A DNA stretch of 64,000 nucleotides from Oscillospiraceae bacterium (GCA_031262985.1 JAISGQ010000030.1:29256-93255), one strand, 5' to 3'; positions 43,746-53,159 are shown, numbered from the stretch's first letter. The notes: generated by a model not told the origin, from the letters alone. Numbers and translations are program-made.

Positions 43746-44609
43746 TTATTCATCCAGCATAAGCTGTCCGTTTTTTGCTTTCTTTTTAAGCCGCGCAATA
43801 CGCTCTTTCTCCAATTGTGCAATGCTCTTTTCGGGAGTGGGAAGGTCTTCCGGCATTGTGCCTCCTACACGCTCTATTGCCTTGCGAACCTCGTGCCCGA
43901 CCTTATGGTGTGCACTGCTTGCGGAGTTGACGCCTTGAATATTTTCCCGTTTCAATTTGCTTTCTGTTTGAGATATACGGAATAAATTTGCCGCCAATTC
44001 CTCGCTCCCCATATAATCAAGGATTTTATCTCTTACTGAAAGCCCTTTGCGTTCATGAATATCATCCACATCTAAACCACCGTACAGCCCCATATATCCG
44101 GCATTTTGAAAAATTGCAAATTCTTCGTTTGTAATAACTCCTGCGCTTCTTGCCGCTTCCGCAAGCAACTGATTCCATTGCTTTATATCGCCTCGAACTA
44201 TCAGTCGCTTGCTGTCTTCCGGGAGACTATTAAATCTATCGGCAACCTCTTGGCGATATGTTTGTATCGCAAAATATGTCTGCCCCAACGCAATGACTTC
44301 TTTTCGTGGATCGCCGTTTTGCACGATTAAATAGCAGGCATATCTTGTAAGTTCGCAGTCTTTTACGTTTCGCTTGGTGTCACTGCCTATATCGACCATT
44401 TTGTTGATGTCAACAAAATGGTCGAAAACCGCATAACCGCTGTTCTCGCAAGCAATCATCGCCTTGTCAATTACCCTTGTAAAATTGCGCCATTCAGTGT
44501 AGTCAAGAACTAACGCAAGCTCCCGCGCAAGCCAGTATTCAGTTCCGTCAGCGTATGTATGTTTAATTTCTTCAAATTTTTTATATTCCCTTGCTTTTAT
44601 ATCACTCAT
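43746..44609 (-). CDS. dinD: DinD-like DNA-damage-inducible protein
   Basis: 287 residues. The N-terminus is a BRO-N-like module (YWLARELALVLDYTEWRNFTRVI near residues 26-48) and the rest follows the DinD layout: TRYACYLIVQNGDPRKEVIALGQTYFA, then GYMGLYGGLDVDDI and NLFRISQTESKL. In E. coli DinD is SOS-induced and inhibits RecA filament activity. In Bacillota it is often found in accessory regions. No LexA box is clearly visible in the short leader. The lysine-rich C-terminus (RLKKKAKNGQLML) is normal. Confidence 0.85.
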   Translation of the reverse strand: MSDIKAREYKKFEEIKHTYADGTEYWLARELALVLDYTEWRNFTRVIDKAMIACENSGYAVFDHFVDINKMVDIGSDTKRNVKDCELTRYACYLIVQNGDPRKEVIALGQTYFAIQTYRQEVADRFNSLPEDSKRLIVRGDIKQWNQLLAEAARSAGVITNEEFAIFQNAGYMGLYGGLDVDDIHERKGLSVRDKILDYMGSEELAANLFRISQTESKLKRENIQGVNSASSAHHKVGHEVRKAIERVGGTMPEDLPTPEKSIAQLEKERIARLKKKAKNGQLMLDE

Positions 44610-44685
44610 TTGTAAAACCTCCGAATCTTAATTAATACTACTTTGCAGTATCAGTATATCATATTTCGGTTGAAGTTGCTATCAA

Positions 44686-46062
44686 TTATACCACCCCGAT
44701 TGACATAGCTACACGGCGTACAGCGGGAGCTATATCCTCCCGCGGGATTCCTGCAAAGCTCAGACTGATACGCACCCGTCCCTCCTCACTTTCCAGCAGC
44801 TTGAAGGAGACCGAGTTTCTGCGAGCCGCCGCGAGTATCTCCTCCTGCGTCATGTCGGAGGGAGTTTCGCATATCACCCTCAGCGCGGTTTCGTGGAGAA
44901 TAATCCTGCTCCCCTGAGGCAGCACCTTCGCAAGCTCATCTGTCAGCAGGCGGCTTTTTTCGGCATACAGTTTGCGCAGGCGGCGGAGCTGACGCTCCAG
45001 CTCCCCCGACTGCATATAGCCCGACAGCGCGAGCTGCTCTATCTTCGAGGAGGTCTGATTGTAGCTGCCCATACGCTCCCTGTACACACGGGAAAGCGCG
45101 GCGGGGAGAACCATATAGCTTATGCGAACCGACGGCATGAGGAGCTTTGAAAACGAGCCTAAATATATAACCCGCCCGCCTGTATCAATGCTTTGCAGGG
45201 AGGGGATGGGGCGTGTGCAGTATCTCAGCTCCCCGTTGTAGTCGTCCTCTATGATGTACGCGCCGCTATCCTCCGCCCACTTGAGGAGCTGTCCCCTTCT
45301 TGCCACGGGCATAGCACCGCCGTTGCGGGAGGAGAGGGCGTTGAGGTAGAGGAGCGGCACTCCCCTCTCCTTTAGCTGGGAGGGGACTATGCCGTGCTTG
45401 TCGGGAGTGAACTTTTCTATATTAAGCCGAAAGTCGGAGAACACTCGCTCCGCCTTGAGGAAGCCGTCCGCCTCAATGCCTACGGAGGTTGCCTCCTCCC
45501 CCAAAATGCCGCACAGTATGCACAAAAGCGGCTGTATGCCCGCGCCGATAATTATTCTGTCGCTGTCGCTTACTACTCCGCGAACCGTGCTGCAATACCG
45601 CACGAGCTGCCGCCTAAGCTCAAACTCCCCCTGCGGATAGCCGTAGGAGGAGGTCTGCTCCTCCTCGATAAGCACCGCGCGAACGTGCTTCCTCCAACGC
45701 GCAACGTCGGAGGCGGAGGAGTCGATGTAGTCGCTCGCGAAGGAGTAACGCGCGTCGCTTCTCTCCGCGGCTGTGCCCGATGTGTACTCCGACGCGGCGG
45801 CGTGTCCTCCCGAAATGCCCGCGCCGGCGTAGTAGCCGCTCTGAGGACGCGGCTCTATGTAGCCCTCCGCCGACAGCTGGGCGTATGCCGTCTCCACCGT
45901 ACTGCGGCTGACTGAAAGTCCTTCTGACATTTTTCGGATGGAGGGGAGTTTTTCGCCCTCCCCTATCACTCCGCTCTCTATGTTGCTCCGAATACTGCTG
46001 TATAGCTGTATGTACAGCGGAGTTTTCGACTGCGTGTCGAGATTGATTGAGTCGTATATCAT
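44686..46062 (-). CDS. MocR-family GntR/aminotransferase regulator (PdxR-like)
   Basis: 458 residues. Residues 10-75 form a GntR winged helix (LYIQLYSSIRSNIESGVIG, LPSIRKMSEGLSVSRSTVET). The remainder is a fold type I aminotransferase domain with PLP-contact IIEDDYNGELRY and the PLP lysine in VIYLGSFSKLLMPSVR near residue 300. MocR proteins sense PLP, and PdxR activates vitamin B6 genes. It is divergent from an ECF S component gene, with direct and inverted AAACTGT half-sites between them. It probably controls B6 uptake. Confidence 0.88.
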   Translation of the reverse strand: MIYDSINLDTQSKTPLYIQLYSSIRSNIESGVIGEGEKLPSIRKMSEGLSVSRSTVETAYAQLSAEGYIEPRPQSGYYAGAGISGGHAAASEYTSGTAAERSDARYSFASDYIDSSASDVARWRKHVRAVLIEEEQTSSYGYPQGEFELRRQLVRYCSTVRGVVSDSDRIIIGAGIQPLLCILCGILGEEATSVGIEADGFLKAERVFSDFRLNIEKFTPDKHGIVPSQLKERGVPLLYLNALSSRNGGAMPVARRGQLLKWAEDSGAYIIEDDYNGELRYCTRPIPSLQSIDTGGRVIYLGSFSKLLMPSVRISYMVLPAALSRVYRERMGSYNQTSSKIEQLALSGYMQSGELERQLRRLRKLYAEKSRLLTDELAKVLPQGSRIILHETALRVICETPSDMTQEEILAAARRNSVSFKLLESEEGRVRISLSFAGIPREDIAPAVRRVAMSIGVV

Positions 46063-46084
46063 GGTCTGCCTCCTGCTATCGAAA

Positions 46085-46136
46085 AAACTGTCATGGTTAA
46101 ATCTCTAAAAACTGTGCATTTATTTATGTACAGTTT
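46085..46136. promoter_or_regulatory. Candidate MocR operator
   Basis: AAACTGT occurs at 46085-46091 and 46109-46115 in direct orientation, and its complement ACAGTTT lies at 46130-46136. Two direct repeats plus an inverted third site is the usual MocR/PdxR arrangement. It lies between the two divergent genes. Confidence 0.6.
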
Positions 46137-46214
46137 GATGGTATCATTGTAGCAGTTCGAACGAGGGAAAGCAATAGGTTTTTGATACTGACAGTATTTG
46201 AGAGGAGTATTTTC

Positions 46215-46847
46215 ATGAGGAATAAATTAACAAACAGCAAAGGCTTTATGGTTGTTCAAATCGGCATAATGGCGGCATTGTGCTTTGTAGGATTTACTTA
46301 TTTTAAAATCCCGATTATCGTTCCCGGCGCAAACCCCGTGGCACTGCATTTAGGGAACGTATTTTGTCTCCTCGGCGCGTTGCTGCTGGGAGGTTGGCAG
46401 GGCGGGCTTGCAGGAGCTATCGGCATGACCATAGCCGACCTGCTCGACCCTATGTATATAACCGCCGCGCCTAAAACCTTCATACTGAAGCTGGGCATAG
46501 GGCTTGTGTGCGGACTTGTAGCCCACACAATCGGAAAAATCGCGGCAACCGACAAGGTCGGAAAACCGAAAAGCAGTCGGCGCATCGCTCTATTTACAGT
46601 GCTGGGAGCTGTAGCAGGTATGATTTTCAACATCATATTTGAACCTGTCGTTTCCTTCCTGTATAACCGCTATCTCCTCGGCAATGCGGCGGACGTCGCC
46701 TCCATTTTCGCAAAATGGCAGGCGGGTGCGACTGCGATAAACGCAGTGGCGGCAATTATTATATCGTCCCTCCTCTATCTCGCGCTCCGACCCGCGCTTA
46801 TATCGGCGGGCTTGTTCAGGAGTACGCATTCGGAGAAGCAGAAATAG
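46215..46847 (+). CDS. ECF transporter S component, probably for vitamin B6
   Basis: 210 residues from the ATG at 46215 (AGGAG 7 bases upstream). Six transmembrane helices. The N-terminal GFMVVQIGIMAALCFVGFTYFKIP and ALHLGNVFCLLGALLLGGWQGGLAGAIGMT segments are typical of the ECF S family (PF12822-like, PdxU/QueT neighbourhood). It would use the shared EcfT-EcfA module for uptake. The specificity is inferred only from the divergent MocR regulator, so pyridoxine-type vitamers are likely but unproven. Repeat R3 begins 6 bp after its stop. Confidence 0.78.
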   Translation: MRNKLTNSKGFMVVQIGIMAALCFVGFTYFKIPIIVPGANPVALHLGNVFCLLGALLLGGWQGGLAGAIGMTIADLLDPMYITAAPKTFILKLGIGLVCGLVAHTIGKIAATDKVGKPKSSRRIALFTVLGAVAGMIFNIIFEPVVSFLYNRYLLGNAADVASIFAKWQAGATAINAVAAIIISSLLYLALRPALISAGLFRSTHSEKQK

Positions 46848-46852
46848 AAAAC

Positions 46853-46958
46853 TATAGTTAATTAACTTAGAAAACATCAAGAAAACACGGGCGAAAAGCC
46901 CTGATTTGTGCGGTTTTCGCCCGTGGAGGCTTGCTTGTTTTCAAGTTAATTTAGTATA
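46853..46958 (+). repeat. 107-bp MITE-like palindromic repeat, copy R3
   Basis: It runs from TATAGTTAATTAACTTAG to GTTAATTTAGTATA, with the central CGGGCGAAAA/TTTTCGCCCG stem. It lies between the S component stop and its terminator. Confidence 0.85.
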
Positions 46959-46993
46959 ACCCTCCCCGCTTTTTGTTTTAAGCGGGGAGGGTT
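46958..46993 (+). terminator. Terminator of the S component transcript
   Basis: AACCCTCCCCGCTT and AAGCGGGGAGGGTT form a 14-bp stem around a T-rich loop. Confidence 0.75.
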
Positions 46994-47011
46994 TGCTACT
47001 GCTTTTCTATT

Positions 47012-47130
47012 ATACGAGCGGCAAACTATCATCACCAGCCGGAGGGAGAGCCGGCAGAGAGTGTGTTTCTACTTCTTCAGATACGAGTGGAAAACTATCA
47101 TCACCAGCCATAGGGAGAGAGCCAGCAGCG
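47012..47130. repeat. Tandem duplication at the 3' end of the M50 gene
   Basis: ATACGAG[C/T]GGCAAACTATC followed by ATCACCAGCC occurs at 47012 and again at 47081, with about 50 bp of diverged similarity, spacing 69 bp. The second copy is coding (C-terminus of the M50 protease) and the first lies beyond the stop. Confidence 0.65.
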
Positions 47131-47677
47131 AGTAGTTATACTGCGATTTAATGAGTATTATCACTCCCAGCGTCAATACGGGGATGAGCATAACAGCCGA
47201 CACAATGAGCAGAACCGTCTCCGCTCCGCTCTCGCTCATACGTCCCTTGAGCAGGAGCTTGAGAAGCTGTCCTCCGTCGAGGGAGTGGGCGGGCAGGATG
47301 TTCACTCCCGCGAGCAGGAGATTTGAGAGAATGAGCTTTGTGATTACCTCGCTCTTAAAATAAAGTGACGGCAGGAGCAGCGCGAGCGAGAAGAGCAGGT
47401 TCGCTCCTACCCCCGCAAGAGCCGCTAAGCACCAGTATCTGCTGTCCTCAGAGCTTCCTCCCGCGATAATTTTTATCCCCACGGGGGATATTTTTATTTT
47501 TCGGGGAGCAAGCTCCTTTATGTTAAGCATGACGCACAGATGCCCCGCTTCATGCACTGCTGCGGCAAGAATACCGCAGAGCAGCACTCCGTTGGTGTCG
47601 CCCAGTGACGCCGCCGCGACTACGGCGAAGAAGAAGAAATTAATCTCCACGATACAGCCCTTTAGCCGAAAACTCAA
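47069..47677 (-). CDS. SpoIVFB-like site-2 protease (M50)
   Basis: 202 residues, polytopic. The zinc site AAAVHEAGHLCVML (HExxH) lies near residue 42, and the third ligand is in NILPAHSLDGGQ near 127. SpoIVFB cleaves pro-sigma-K in the outer forespore membrane. The upstream gene, overlapping by 4 bp, encodes an M23 protein like SpoIVFA, its partner, so a sporulation role is likely. A CBS domain typical of some homologues is absent, so it matches the short SpoIVFB form. Confidence 0.85.
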   Translation of the reverse strand: MSFRLKGCIVEINFFFFAVVAAASLGDTNGVLLCGILAAAVHEAGHLCVMLNIKELAPRKIKISPVGIKIIAGGSSEDSRYWCLAALAGVGANLLFSLALLLPSLYFKSEVITKLILSNLLLAGVNILPAHSLDGGQLLKLLLKGRMSESGAETVLLIVSAVMLIPVLTLGVIILIKSQYNYSLLALSLWLVMIVFHSYLKK

Positions 47678-48540
47678 TTATAGACCCCTCCAAGTACCCA
47701 CTCGGGGTCGTAGCGGACGCCGTCTTTCCGAAACTCGATGTGGAGGTGAGGTCCGGTGGAGTTGCCCGTAGAGCCGACAAGCGCAATCTTCTGCCCTTTT
47801 TTCACCTTCTCCCCCTCCTTGACAAGGAGCTTGGAGCAGTGGGCATAGAGCGTTTCAATGCCTTTTTTGTGGGTTATAATTACTCGCTTTCCGTAGCCTC
47901 CGTCTGTTCCCGCAAGGCGAACCGTGCCGTCTAAGACGGCGTAGATGTCCGCGCCTTCCTTTGCTCCTAAGTCATAGCCTGTGTGGAAGGCGTATTTTTG
48001 TGTGACGGGGTTGGTTCTGTAGCCGTAGAACGAGGTAACTCTGCCGCTTGCAAGCGGCTTTGCGACCTCCTCGTAGACTGTCAGCCTGTCGAGCCTGCAA
48101 TTGTCGGGTGCGCCTAACTGTACTCCGTTTTCGTAGCCGTCCACGGGGATTTCGTCGCTCTCGTCCTCGTAGTAGCTCATCGCGTCTACCGCCTCCTCAT
48201 CGAATGAGCCGTCAGAGGAGGAAGGAGAGCCGTCCTCCTCGTTCGGGGCGGGAGTTACTCCTCCTGACAGGGAGCTTTCGCTGAGAGCGGGTGTGACAGG
48301 ATAATCGGCGGAGGCGAAAATATTTCCGAAGAACTCATGATTATTTGTGTAGAAATACAGTCCGAGACTCCCGAGAGCGACAAAGAGAGAAAGTATTAAC
48401 GGCGTAACGCTAAAGCGCGGGTTACTCCTCCTGCGTGTATCGTCTATATCTATCCTTATAATGTCAATTTCGGGCGGGATAAGCACGTTTTCGGCATAAC
48501 CCTCCATTTCGGTGTTTGGTTTGTCCACATAATAAATCAT
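47674..48540 (-). CDS. M23-family peptidase-like membrane protein (SpoIVFA/SpoIIQ type)
   Basis: 288 residues from the ATG at 48540 (GAGGTG 6 bases upstream). A cytoplasmic tail, one transmembrane helix (about residues 48-68) and an acidic linker precede a LytM/M23 domain at the C-terminus (SFYGYRTNPVTQKYAFHTGYD, VIITHKKGIETLYAH, STGPHLHIEFRKDG). The metal ligands His/Asp and HLH are visible, so it may be catalytically active, unlike SpoIVFA of Bacillus. Its stop overlaps the M50 start. It is probably a regulator or tether of the M50 protease. Confidence 0.85.
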   Translation of the reverse strand: MIYYVDKPNTEMEGYAENVLIPPEIDIIRIDIDDTRRRSNPRFSVTPLILSLFVALGSLGLYFYTNNHEFFGNIFASADYPVTPALSESSLSGGVTPAPNEEDGSPSSSDGSFDEEAVDAMSYYEDESDEIPVDGYENGVQLGAPDNCRLDRLTVYEEVAKPLASGRVTSFYGYRTNPVTQKYAFHTGYDLGAKEGADIYAVLDGTVRLAGTDGGYGKRVIITHKKGIETLYAHCSKLLVKEGEKVKKGQKIALVGSTGNSTGPHLHIEFRKDGVRYDPEWVLGGVYN

Positions 48541-48638
48541 TTTTTGCACCTCATTTTTGCTTTTAGTAAATGATATGCTCAAATGAGAGGAGATATTATT
48601 GCTCCTTAACAAAGCATTGCAAAAATCACTCACAGAAG

Positions 48639-48667
48639 TTGACATGGAGGACGGTTTATGCTATACT
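48639..48667 (+). promoter_or_regulatory. tyrS promoter
   Basis: TTGACA and TATACT with a 17-base spacer lie upstream of the T-box leader. Confidence 0.85.
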
Positions 48668-48674
48668 CCACTAC

Positions 48675-48965
48675 ATAAAGCTGTGATGGGAAGAAGTAGC
48701 GATTTGCACCGTGCAAAGAGAGCTGTCGGTTGGTGTAAGGCAGTGTCGGTCGTTTTGTGAAATACATCCCGGAGCTTCACCTCCCAAAGGCGGCGGGAGT
48801 TCGCTGTGCCGTGCCGAGTAGGGGCTGACGTGTGTGCGCGTTAAAGCACGGAGTGATTTTCTGTCACTTGCTAAGGCTCGCGCCGTGAGGTTCGGGTAAA
48901 TTGAGGTGGTAACGCGGATTTTTTCGCCCTCTGCAATTAATTTTAATTTGCAGAGGGCTTTTTGT
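48675..48965 (+). promoter_or_regulatory. T-box leader controlling tyrS
   Basis: Contains the conserved T-box AGGTGGTAACGCGG (48904-48917) followed by a terminator, GCCCTCTGCAA/TTGCAGAGGGC plus T5 (48926-48965). Stem I includes GAAGAAGTAG near 48693. TAC at 48763-48765, in the context GTGAAATACATCCC, is the probable Tyr specifier. Uncharged tRNA-Tyr would favour the anti-terminator and turn on tyrS. Confidence 0.92.
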
Positions 48966-48998
48966 ATTCCCACTGCACAAGAAAGGAAGGATTTTACT

Positions 48999-50231
48999 AT
49001 GGGAGTTTTTGACGAACTCAAGGCAAGAGGTCTTATCGCGCAGATGACACACGAGGAGAAAATCAAGGAGCTTCTCAACAACGAGAAGGTGACATTCTAC
49101 ATCGGCTTCGATCCTACGGCGGACAGCCTCCATGTAGGACACCTCATGCAGATGATTATCATGTCGCATATGCAAAGAGCGGGGCACAAGCCGATAGCCC
49201 TTATCGGCGGCGGCACTGCTATGGTGGGCGACCCCTCGGGGAGAACCGATATGCGCTCGATGATGACGAAGGAGACGATAGAACACAACGGGCAGTGCTT
49301 TGTCTCCCAGATGAACAATGTAGTCGATTTCGGGGAGGGGGAGGGCAAGGCGACGCTTGTCAACAATGCCGACTGGCTCTTAGGGCTTAACTACGTCGAT
49401 TTCCTCCGCGATATAGGCACTCATTTTTCCGTCAACCGTATGCTGTCGGCGGAGTGCTTCAAGACGCGGCTGGAGAAAGGGCTGTCCTTCATTGAGTTTA
49501 ACTATATGCTCATGCAGAGCTACGATTTCCTCAAGCTCCACGACGACTACAACTGCGTCTTAGAGCTTGGAGGCGACGACCAGTGGTCGAACATCATAGG
49601 AGGAATCGAGCTTGTACGCCGCGTCAAGGGCGAGGAGGCATACGGCATGACATTCGCCCTGCTCACTACGAGCGAGGGCAAGAAGATGGGCAAGACTATG
49701 TCGGGCGCGGTGTGGCTTGACCCGAAGAAAACCTCCCCCTACGAGTTCTACCAGTACTGGAGAAACACCGAGGACGCGAGTGTCATAAAGTGCCTCAAGT
49801 TCCTCACCTTCCTCCCGCTCTCCGAGATAGAGAGCATGGCGGAGTGGAAGGACAGCAAGCTCAACGAGGCTAAGGAAATACTGGCGTATGAGGTGACGAA
49901 AACAGTCCACGGCGCGGAGGAGGCGGACAAGGCGCGTGCCGCTGCAAAGGCTATTTTCGGCGGCAGTGCGGACATAAACAATATGCCTTTTACCGATATT
50001 TCGCCTGACGTATTCTCCGACGGCGGCGCGGAGGTGGCGCAGCTCATGGTGCTTTGCTCCCTCGCTAAATCGAAGGGGGAGGCGAGACGGCTTATCGAGC
50101 AGGGCGGAGTCTCCGTAAACGACGATAAGGTGACCGACCCTAAGGCTACACTCTCCCGCGAAGATTTTGCCGATGGATATGTGATTATCAAGAAGGGGAA
50201 AAAGATTTTCCATAAGGCAAATATATTGTAA
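48999..50231 (+). CDS. tyrS: Tyrosyl-tRNA synthetase
   Basis: 410 residues from the ATG at 48999 (GGAAGG upstream), a class I synthetase that charges tRNA-Tyr. The HIGH-like motif is HVGHL (residues about 45-49). The tyrosine-binding segments are [25 protein letters not shown] and [13 protein letters not shown], and the KMSKS equivalent is KKMGKTMSG near 230. The C-terminal S4 RNA-binding domain contains [18 protein letters not shown]. Expression is governed by the upstream T-box leader. The sole visible tRNA-Tyr lies at 11749. Confidence 0.96.
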   Translation: MGVFDELKARGLIAQMTHEEKIKELLNNEKVTFYIGFDPTADSLHVGHLMQMIIMSHMQRAGHKPIALIGGGTAMVGDPSGRTDMRSMMTKETIEHNGQCFVSQMNNVVDFGEGEGKATLVNNADWLLGLNYVDFLRDIGTHFSVNRMLSAECFKTRLEKGLSFIEFNYMLMQSYDFLKLHDDYNCVLELGGDDQWSNIIGGIELVRRVKGEEAYGMTFALLTTSEGKKMGKTMSGAVWLDPKKTSPYEFYQYWRNTEDASVIKCLKFLTFLPLSEIESMAEWKDSKLNEAKEILAYEVTKTVHGAEEADKARAAAKAIFGGSADINNMPFTDISPDVFSDGGAEVAQLMVLCSLAKSKGEARRLIEQGGVSVNDDKVTDPKATLSREDFADGYVIIKKGKKIFHKANIL

Positions 50232-50311
50232 TCCTACACGAATTTTCCCTCGTTTGGAAAATTCCCTTGACATTTTCCAAAATCTGTACTACAATTTTCC
50301 TCGGACAACTT

Positions 50312-50437
50312 AATAGGCAAGGGGTGCTGGTCGATTGAGACCGGCTGAGATTGAGCATAGCTGCTCTGAACCCGTGCAGAACGCGGCAAGTTTGCGTTCT
50401 GCGGTACCTGATCCGGATAATACCGGCGTAGGAATAT
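50312..50437 (+). promoter_or_regulatory. TPP riboswitch
   Basis: The conserved elements are in order: GGGGTGC, GGCTGAGATTGAGC, GAACCCGTG, ACCTGATCCGGATAATACC and GGCGTAGGAA. It senses thiamin pyrophosphate and lies before the thiamin transporter gene. Confidence 0.96.
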
Positions 50438-50461
50438 TGCACTTTCAGTATAAAGCTTTAC

Positions 50462-50500
50462 GCATCGGGTATTTTCTTAAATACCCGATGCTTTTTGTTT
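50462..50500 (+). terminator. Riboswitch-controlled terminator
   Basis: GCATCGGGTATTT and AAATACCCGATGC pair around TCTT and run into T5GT4. With TPP bound, the stem should form and stop transcription before thiT. Confidence 0.9.
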
Positions 50501-50680
50501 TCAGTACTACGAAAGGGTCGACACTTTCGTAATACTGCTGACACAGTATAAGGTGCGGTTGGGAGAAAAATTTTGAGCCTCCGCCGAAAAGTAGGTCCAC
50601 ATACTACTGCTGCCTCGCCCACGAGAAACAAACTCATCTCTCGAAACGGCGGGACTGTAAAAAAGGAAGGAATGAGAAAA

Positions 50681-51328
50681 ATGGAAAACAAAGAAATTAC
50701 ACAGCGCAGGAAAATGAGCGGCAAAACAATGCGGCTTGTCCTCTCGGGAGTAATGCTCGCACTCGCCACGGTACTAAGCCTAAGCCCGTTCGAGCTTCCC
50801 TTCGGAGGGACGGTCACATTGGCGTCAATGGTGCCGATAATCTTCATTTGCAGGACATACGGCTTTCGCTGGGGAATGCTCTCCGCCACCGCATACGGCT
50901 TGATTCAGATGATTCTCGGCGCGAAGAATTTCTCCTACGTCACAACGTTGATAGCTGTAGTGGCAGTAGCTCTATTCGACTACATAGCGGCGTATGGTTT
51001 CATCTCCCTCTCCGCGCTGACACGCAAGATGAAGAACTCCACCCTCGGCATAGTGCTGGGAGTACTCATAGCCTGCACAGCTCGGTATATCTGCCACGTG
51101 GTTGTAGGCGCGGTCGTCTGGAAGCAGTGGGCAAGCTTAGAGCCTATACCCGAGTTCCTCCACGGCACGGCGTTCGCCGCAGAAAACACGAATCTTTTCT
51201 TCTGGACGTATTCCGCGTTCTACAACGCGTCCTTCATGCTGCCCGAAACGATTATCACACTAATCGCCGCAGTGGCAATATTCAAGCTGATACCGAAGAA
51301 AATCGGCGAGCTTGGAAATACTCTCTGA
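50681..51328 (+). CDS. thiT: Energy-coupled thiamin transporter S component ThiT
   Basis: 215 residues from the ATG at 50681, with AAGGA 9 bases upstream. Six transmembrane helices. The ThiT family features are LVLSGVMLALATVLSLSPFELPFGGTVTLASM, FRWGMLSATAYGLIQM and the thiamin-contact W/Y-rich stretch near WTYSAFYNASFMLPE. It binds thiamin outside and works with the EcfT-EcfA module. The TPP riboswitch and terminator directly upstream confirm the substrate. Confidence 0.93.
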   Translation: MENKEITQRRKMSGKTMRLVLSGVMLALATVLSLSPFELPFGGTVTLASMVPIIFICRTYGFRWGMLSATAYGLIQMILGAKNFSYVTTLIAVVAVALFDYIAAYGFISLSALTRKMKNSTLGIVLGVLIACTARYICHVVVGAVVWKQWASLEPIPEFLHGTAFAAENTNLFFWTYSAFYNASFMLPETIITLIAAVAIFKLIPKKIGELGNTL

Positions 51329-51417
51329 TACTGTTGAGAAGCACTATCTGATATACACATTGAAACTTCCCCTCCCATATGTTACAATTGAGGAGTAACA
51401 ATGGGAGGGGAAGTTTT

Positions 51418-52185
51418 ATGACAAGCTTTGCACTGAGGATTGTCGCCATGCTCCTCATGGTGATAGACCACGCGGGGTATCTTTTATTCGACAACAACAC
51501 AGTAATGAGGATGATAGGGCGGCTGTCCTTTCCGATATTCTGCTTTCTCATAGCAGAGGGGCTGTCGCACACTAAGTCGCTGAAAAAATATCTCCTGCGG
51601 CTGGCTTTGTTCGCCGCAGTAAGCGAAATTCCGTATGACTTGGTGTTTCACAAAACGGCGTTTTACCAAGAATCGAGCAACGTATTTTTTACCTTGCTCC
51701 TCGGCTTGGCGGCGGCGGCAGTAATCAAAAAGTCGGAGAAGCTGCACATCGCCCTTCGCGCCTTATTGGGAGCGGCGGCTGTCGTGCTTTGCTCGTTTGC
51801 CGCAGAGTGGATATGCTGCGACTACAAGAGCTACGGTGTGCTGGCGATTGTGCTGTTCTATTTGTTTAGGGAGAACCGCGTCCTCGCGCTTGCCTCGTTC
51901 TCCGCGCTGACGCTCTACAGATACGGAGTGAAAGATATGTCTACGCAGATTTTCGAGCAGTTCTACGCAAGCGGAGCATTGAAAGAGACCGTGCTTTTCG
52001 TACTCCTGAAAGGCGCGAAAACCACATATTATTTCGGGACAGCAATTCAGTCGCTCGCCGTGCTGTCCTCGGCGATTATCGCCCTCTACAACAAAGAGCG
52101 AGGGAGCAAGCGGCTGAAGTGGGCGTTCTACCTGTTTTATCCTGCTCACCTCATGGTGCTGTGGGGGATTTATCTCATGCTGTGA
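51418..52185 (+). CDS. TraX-family membrane protein
   Basis: 255 residues from the ATG at 51418 (GGAGGGG 7 bases upstream). Eight or so transmembrane helices. The TraX pattern is clear: RIVAMLLMVIDHAGYLLF, GRLSFPIFCFLIAEGLSHT and LFAAVSEIPYDLVF. TraX acetylates F-pilin in the F plasmid. The many chromosomal homologues in Bacillota probably acylate surface polymers or proteins, but this is not shown. A terminator at 52247 ends the transcript. Confidence 0.88.
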   Translation: MTSFALRIVAMLLMVIDHAGYLLFDNNTVMRMIGRLSFPIFCFLIAEGLSHTKSLKKYLLRLALFAAVSEIPYDLVFHKTAFYQESSNVFFTLLLGLAAAAVIKKSEKLHIALRALLGAAAVVLCSFAAEWICCDYKSYGVLAIVLFYLFRENRVLALASFSALTLYRYGVKDMSTQIFEQFYASGALKETVLFVLLKGAKTTYYFGTAIQSLAVLSSAIIALYNKERGSKRLKWAFYLFYPAHLMVLWGIYLML

Positions 52186-52246
52186 CTGCGCGGCGGGGTG
52201 TTTTACCGAAGCCGAAGCCGAAGCCGATTTTCAGAACAAGCCGGTA

Positions 52247-52292
52247 AACTGAACCACTGCCGCTAAAAGCGATAGTGGTTCAGTTATATTTT
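52247..52292 (+). terminator. Terminator after the TraX-like gene
   Basis: AACTGAACCACT and AGTGGTTCAGTT form a 12-bp perfect stem followed by ATATTTTT. Confidence 0.85.
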
Positions 52293-52342
52293 TCAGCCTG
52301 TACAATATAAATAAAAATTTTTACGTTTTTTCAAAAAAACTA

Positions 52343-52371
52343 TTGACAAAATATATGGAAGGGTTTATACT
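52343..52371 (+). promoter_or_regulatory. Consensus promoter of a gene-free transcript
   Basis: TTGACA and TATACT are separated by exactly 17 bases. No coding region follows for about 900 bp on the plus strand, so the promoter most likely drives a non-coding RNA. Confidence 0.8.
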
Positions 52372-52377
52372 GTAGAC

Positions 52378-53150
52378 AGTTAAAGGAACACTTTAACTTG
52401 AATAGAAAAATCAGGCAGATAAACCTTCAAAGTTACAGAGATAACAAAAAGAAGGAGTGTTTGCCGAAAAGGGAACTACAGCTGATTGATACTCCTCACT
52501 TGTGCGGTATTAAATCTCACGAGAATAAGAGAAGAAGATAGGCTATGTTCCTGAGATAAGGAAAGAGGTGAGTCCAATGTGGTGTATTGAAGAGTCACAG
52601 CAAGCAGGCTTTGTCCCGATGATAGACGGAATGTGTCAGTTGGGCAAAGTCTCGGAAAACGCTTAAAATCTAAAATAATACAGCCGAAAAACGCGGCGGC
52701 GGCACTTAAATAATAAGCTTGCCGTATTCGCAAAAAGCGTGTGGAGCTGAAATTAAATTTAATATAAATTAAGGGTATTTAAGCGTTAAACAAAGTCTGT
52801 GAATAAACAAACGGGTGCAATATATGCACCGAAAAACATAATAAGCTAAAAAATAATTTGAAAAGGTGAGTCCGATGAAATAGTTAAGTTAAGTCGGATA
52901 AAAGGGCAAAATCGGCAAGCAGTAAACGAAACAGTCTGTGTAAAAAAACAGACTGCCAGTAAGAAGAACGATGCCGATAACTCAGCTCAAACGGACGGAT
53001 AATATTTATAGTATTTATAAATCCGCCGATTTGATTATATAGCAGATTAACTTGTGCGTTTTACCGCGACCGCCGTAAAACGGCGGAGAATATCGTAGGT
53101 ATTACTCGGTTAAACAAATATATATAGTTCGATTAAATTCAATTAAACAT
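52378..53150 (+). ncRNA. Candidate large structured non-coding RNA
   Basis: About 770 bases without a credible gene, bounded by the promoter at 52343 and the stem at 53160. Local hairpins include GTTAAAG/CTTTAAC (about 52379-52397), GGTGCA/TGCACC (near 52815), CAGTCTG/CAGACTG (near 52935) and CCGCCGT/ACGGCGG (near 53070). The motif GGTGAGTCC followed by ATG occurs twice (about 52567 and 52866). TTTAA(C)TTGAAT at 52392 could pair with ATTCAATTAAA at 53137, closing the molecule, in competition with the first hairpin. Size and purine-rich loops resemble the OLE/ROOL/GOLLD class, but I cannot match any known consensus. RNase P RNA, tmRNA and 6S signatures are absent. Confidence 0.6.
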
Positions 53151-53159
53151 GGACAAAAC

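Noticed and set aside
52378..53150. RNase P RNA, tmRNA or 6S RNA
   Set aside because: The universal ACAGNRA-type core and closing P4 strands of RNase P, the CCA end of tmRNA, and the size and single-bubble fold of 6S are not seen.
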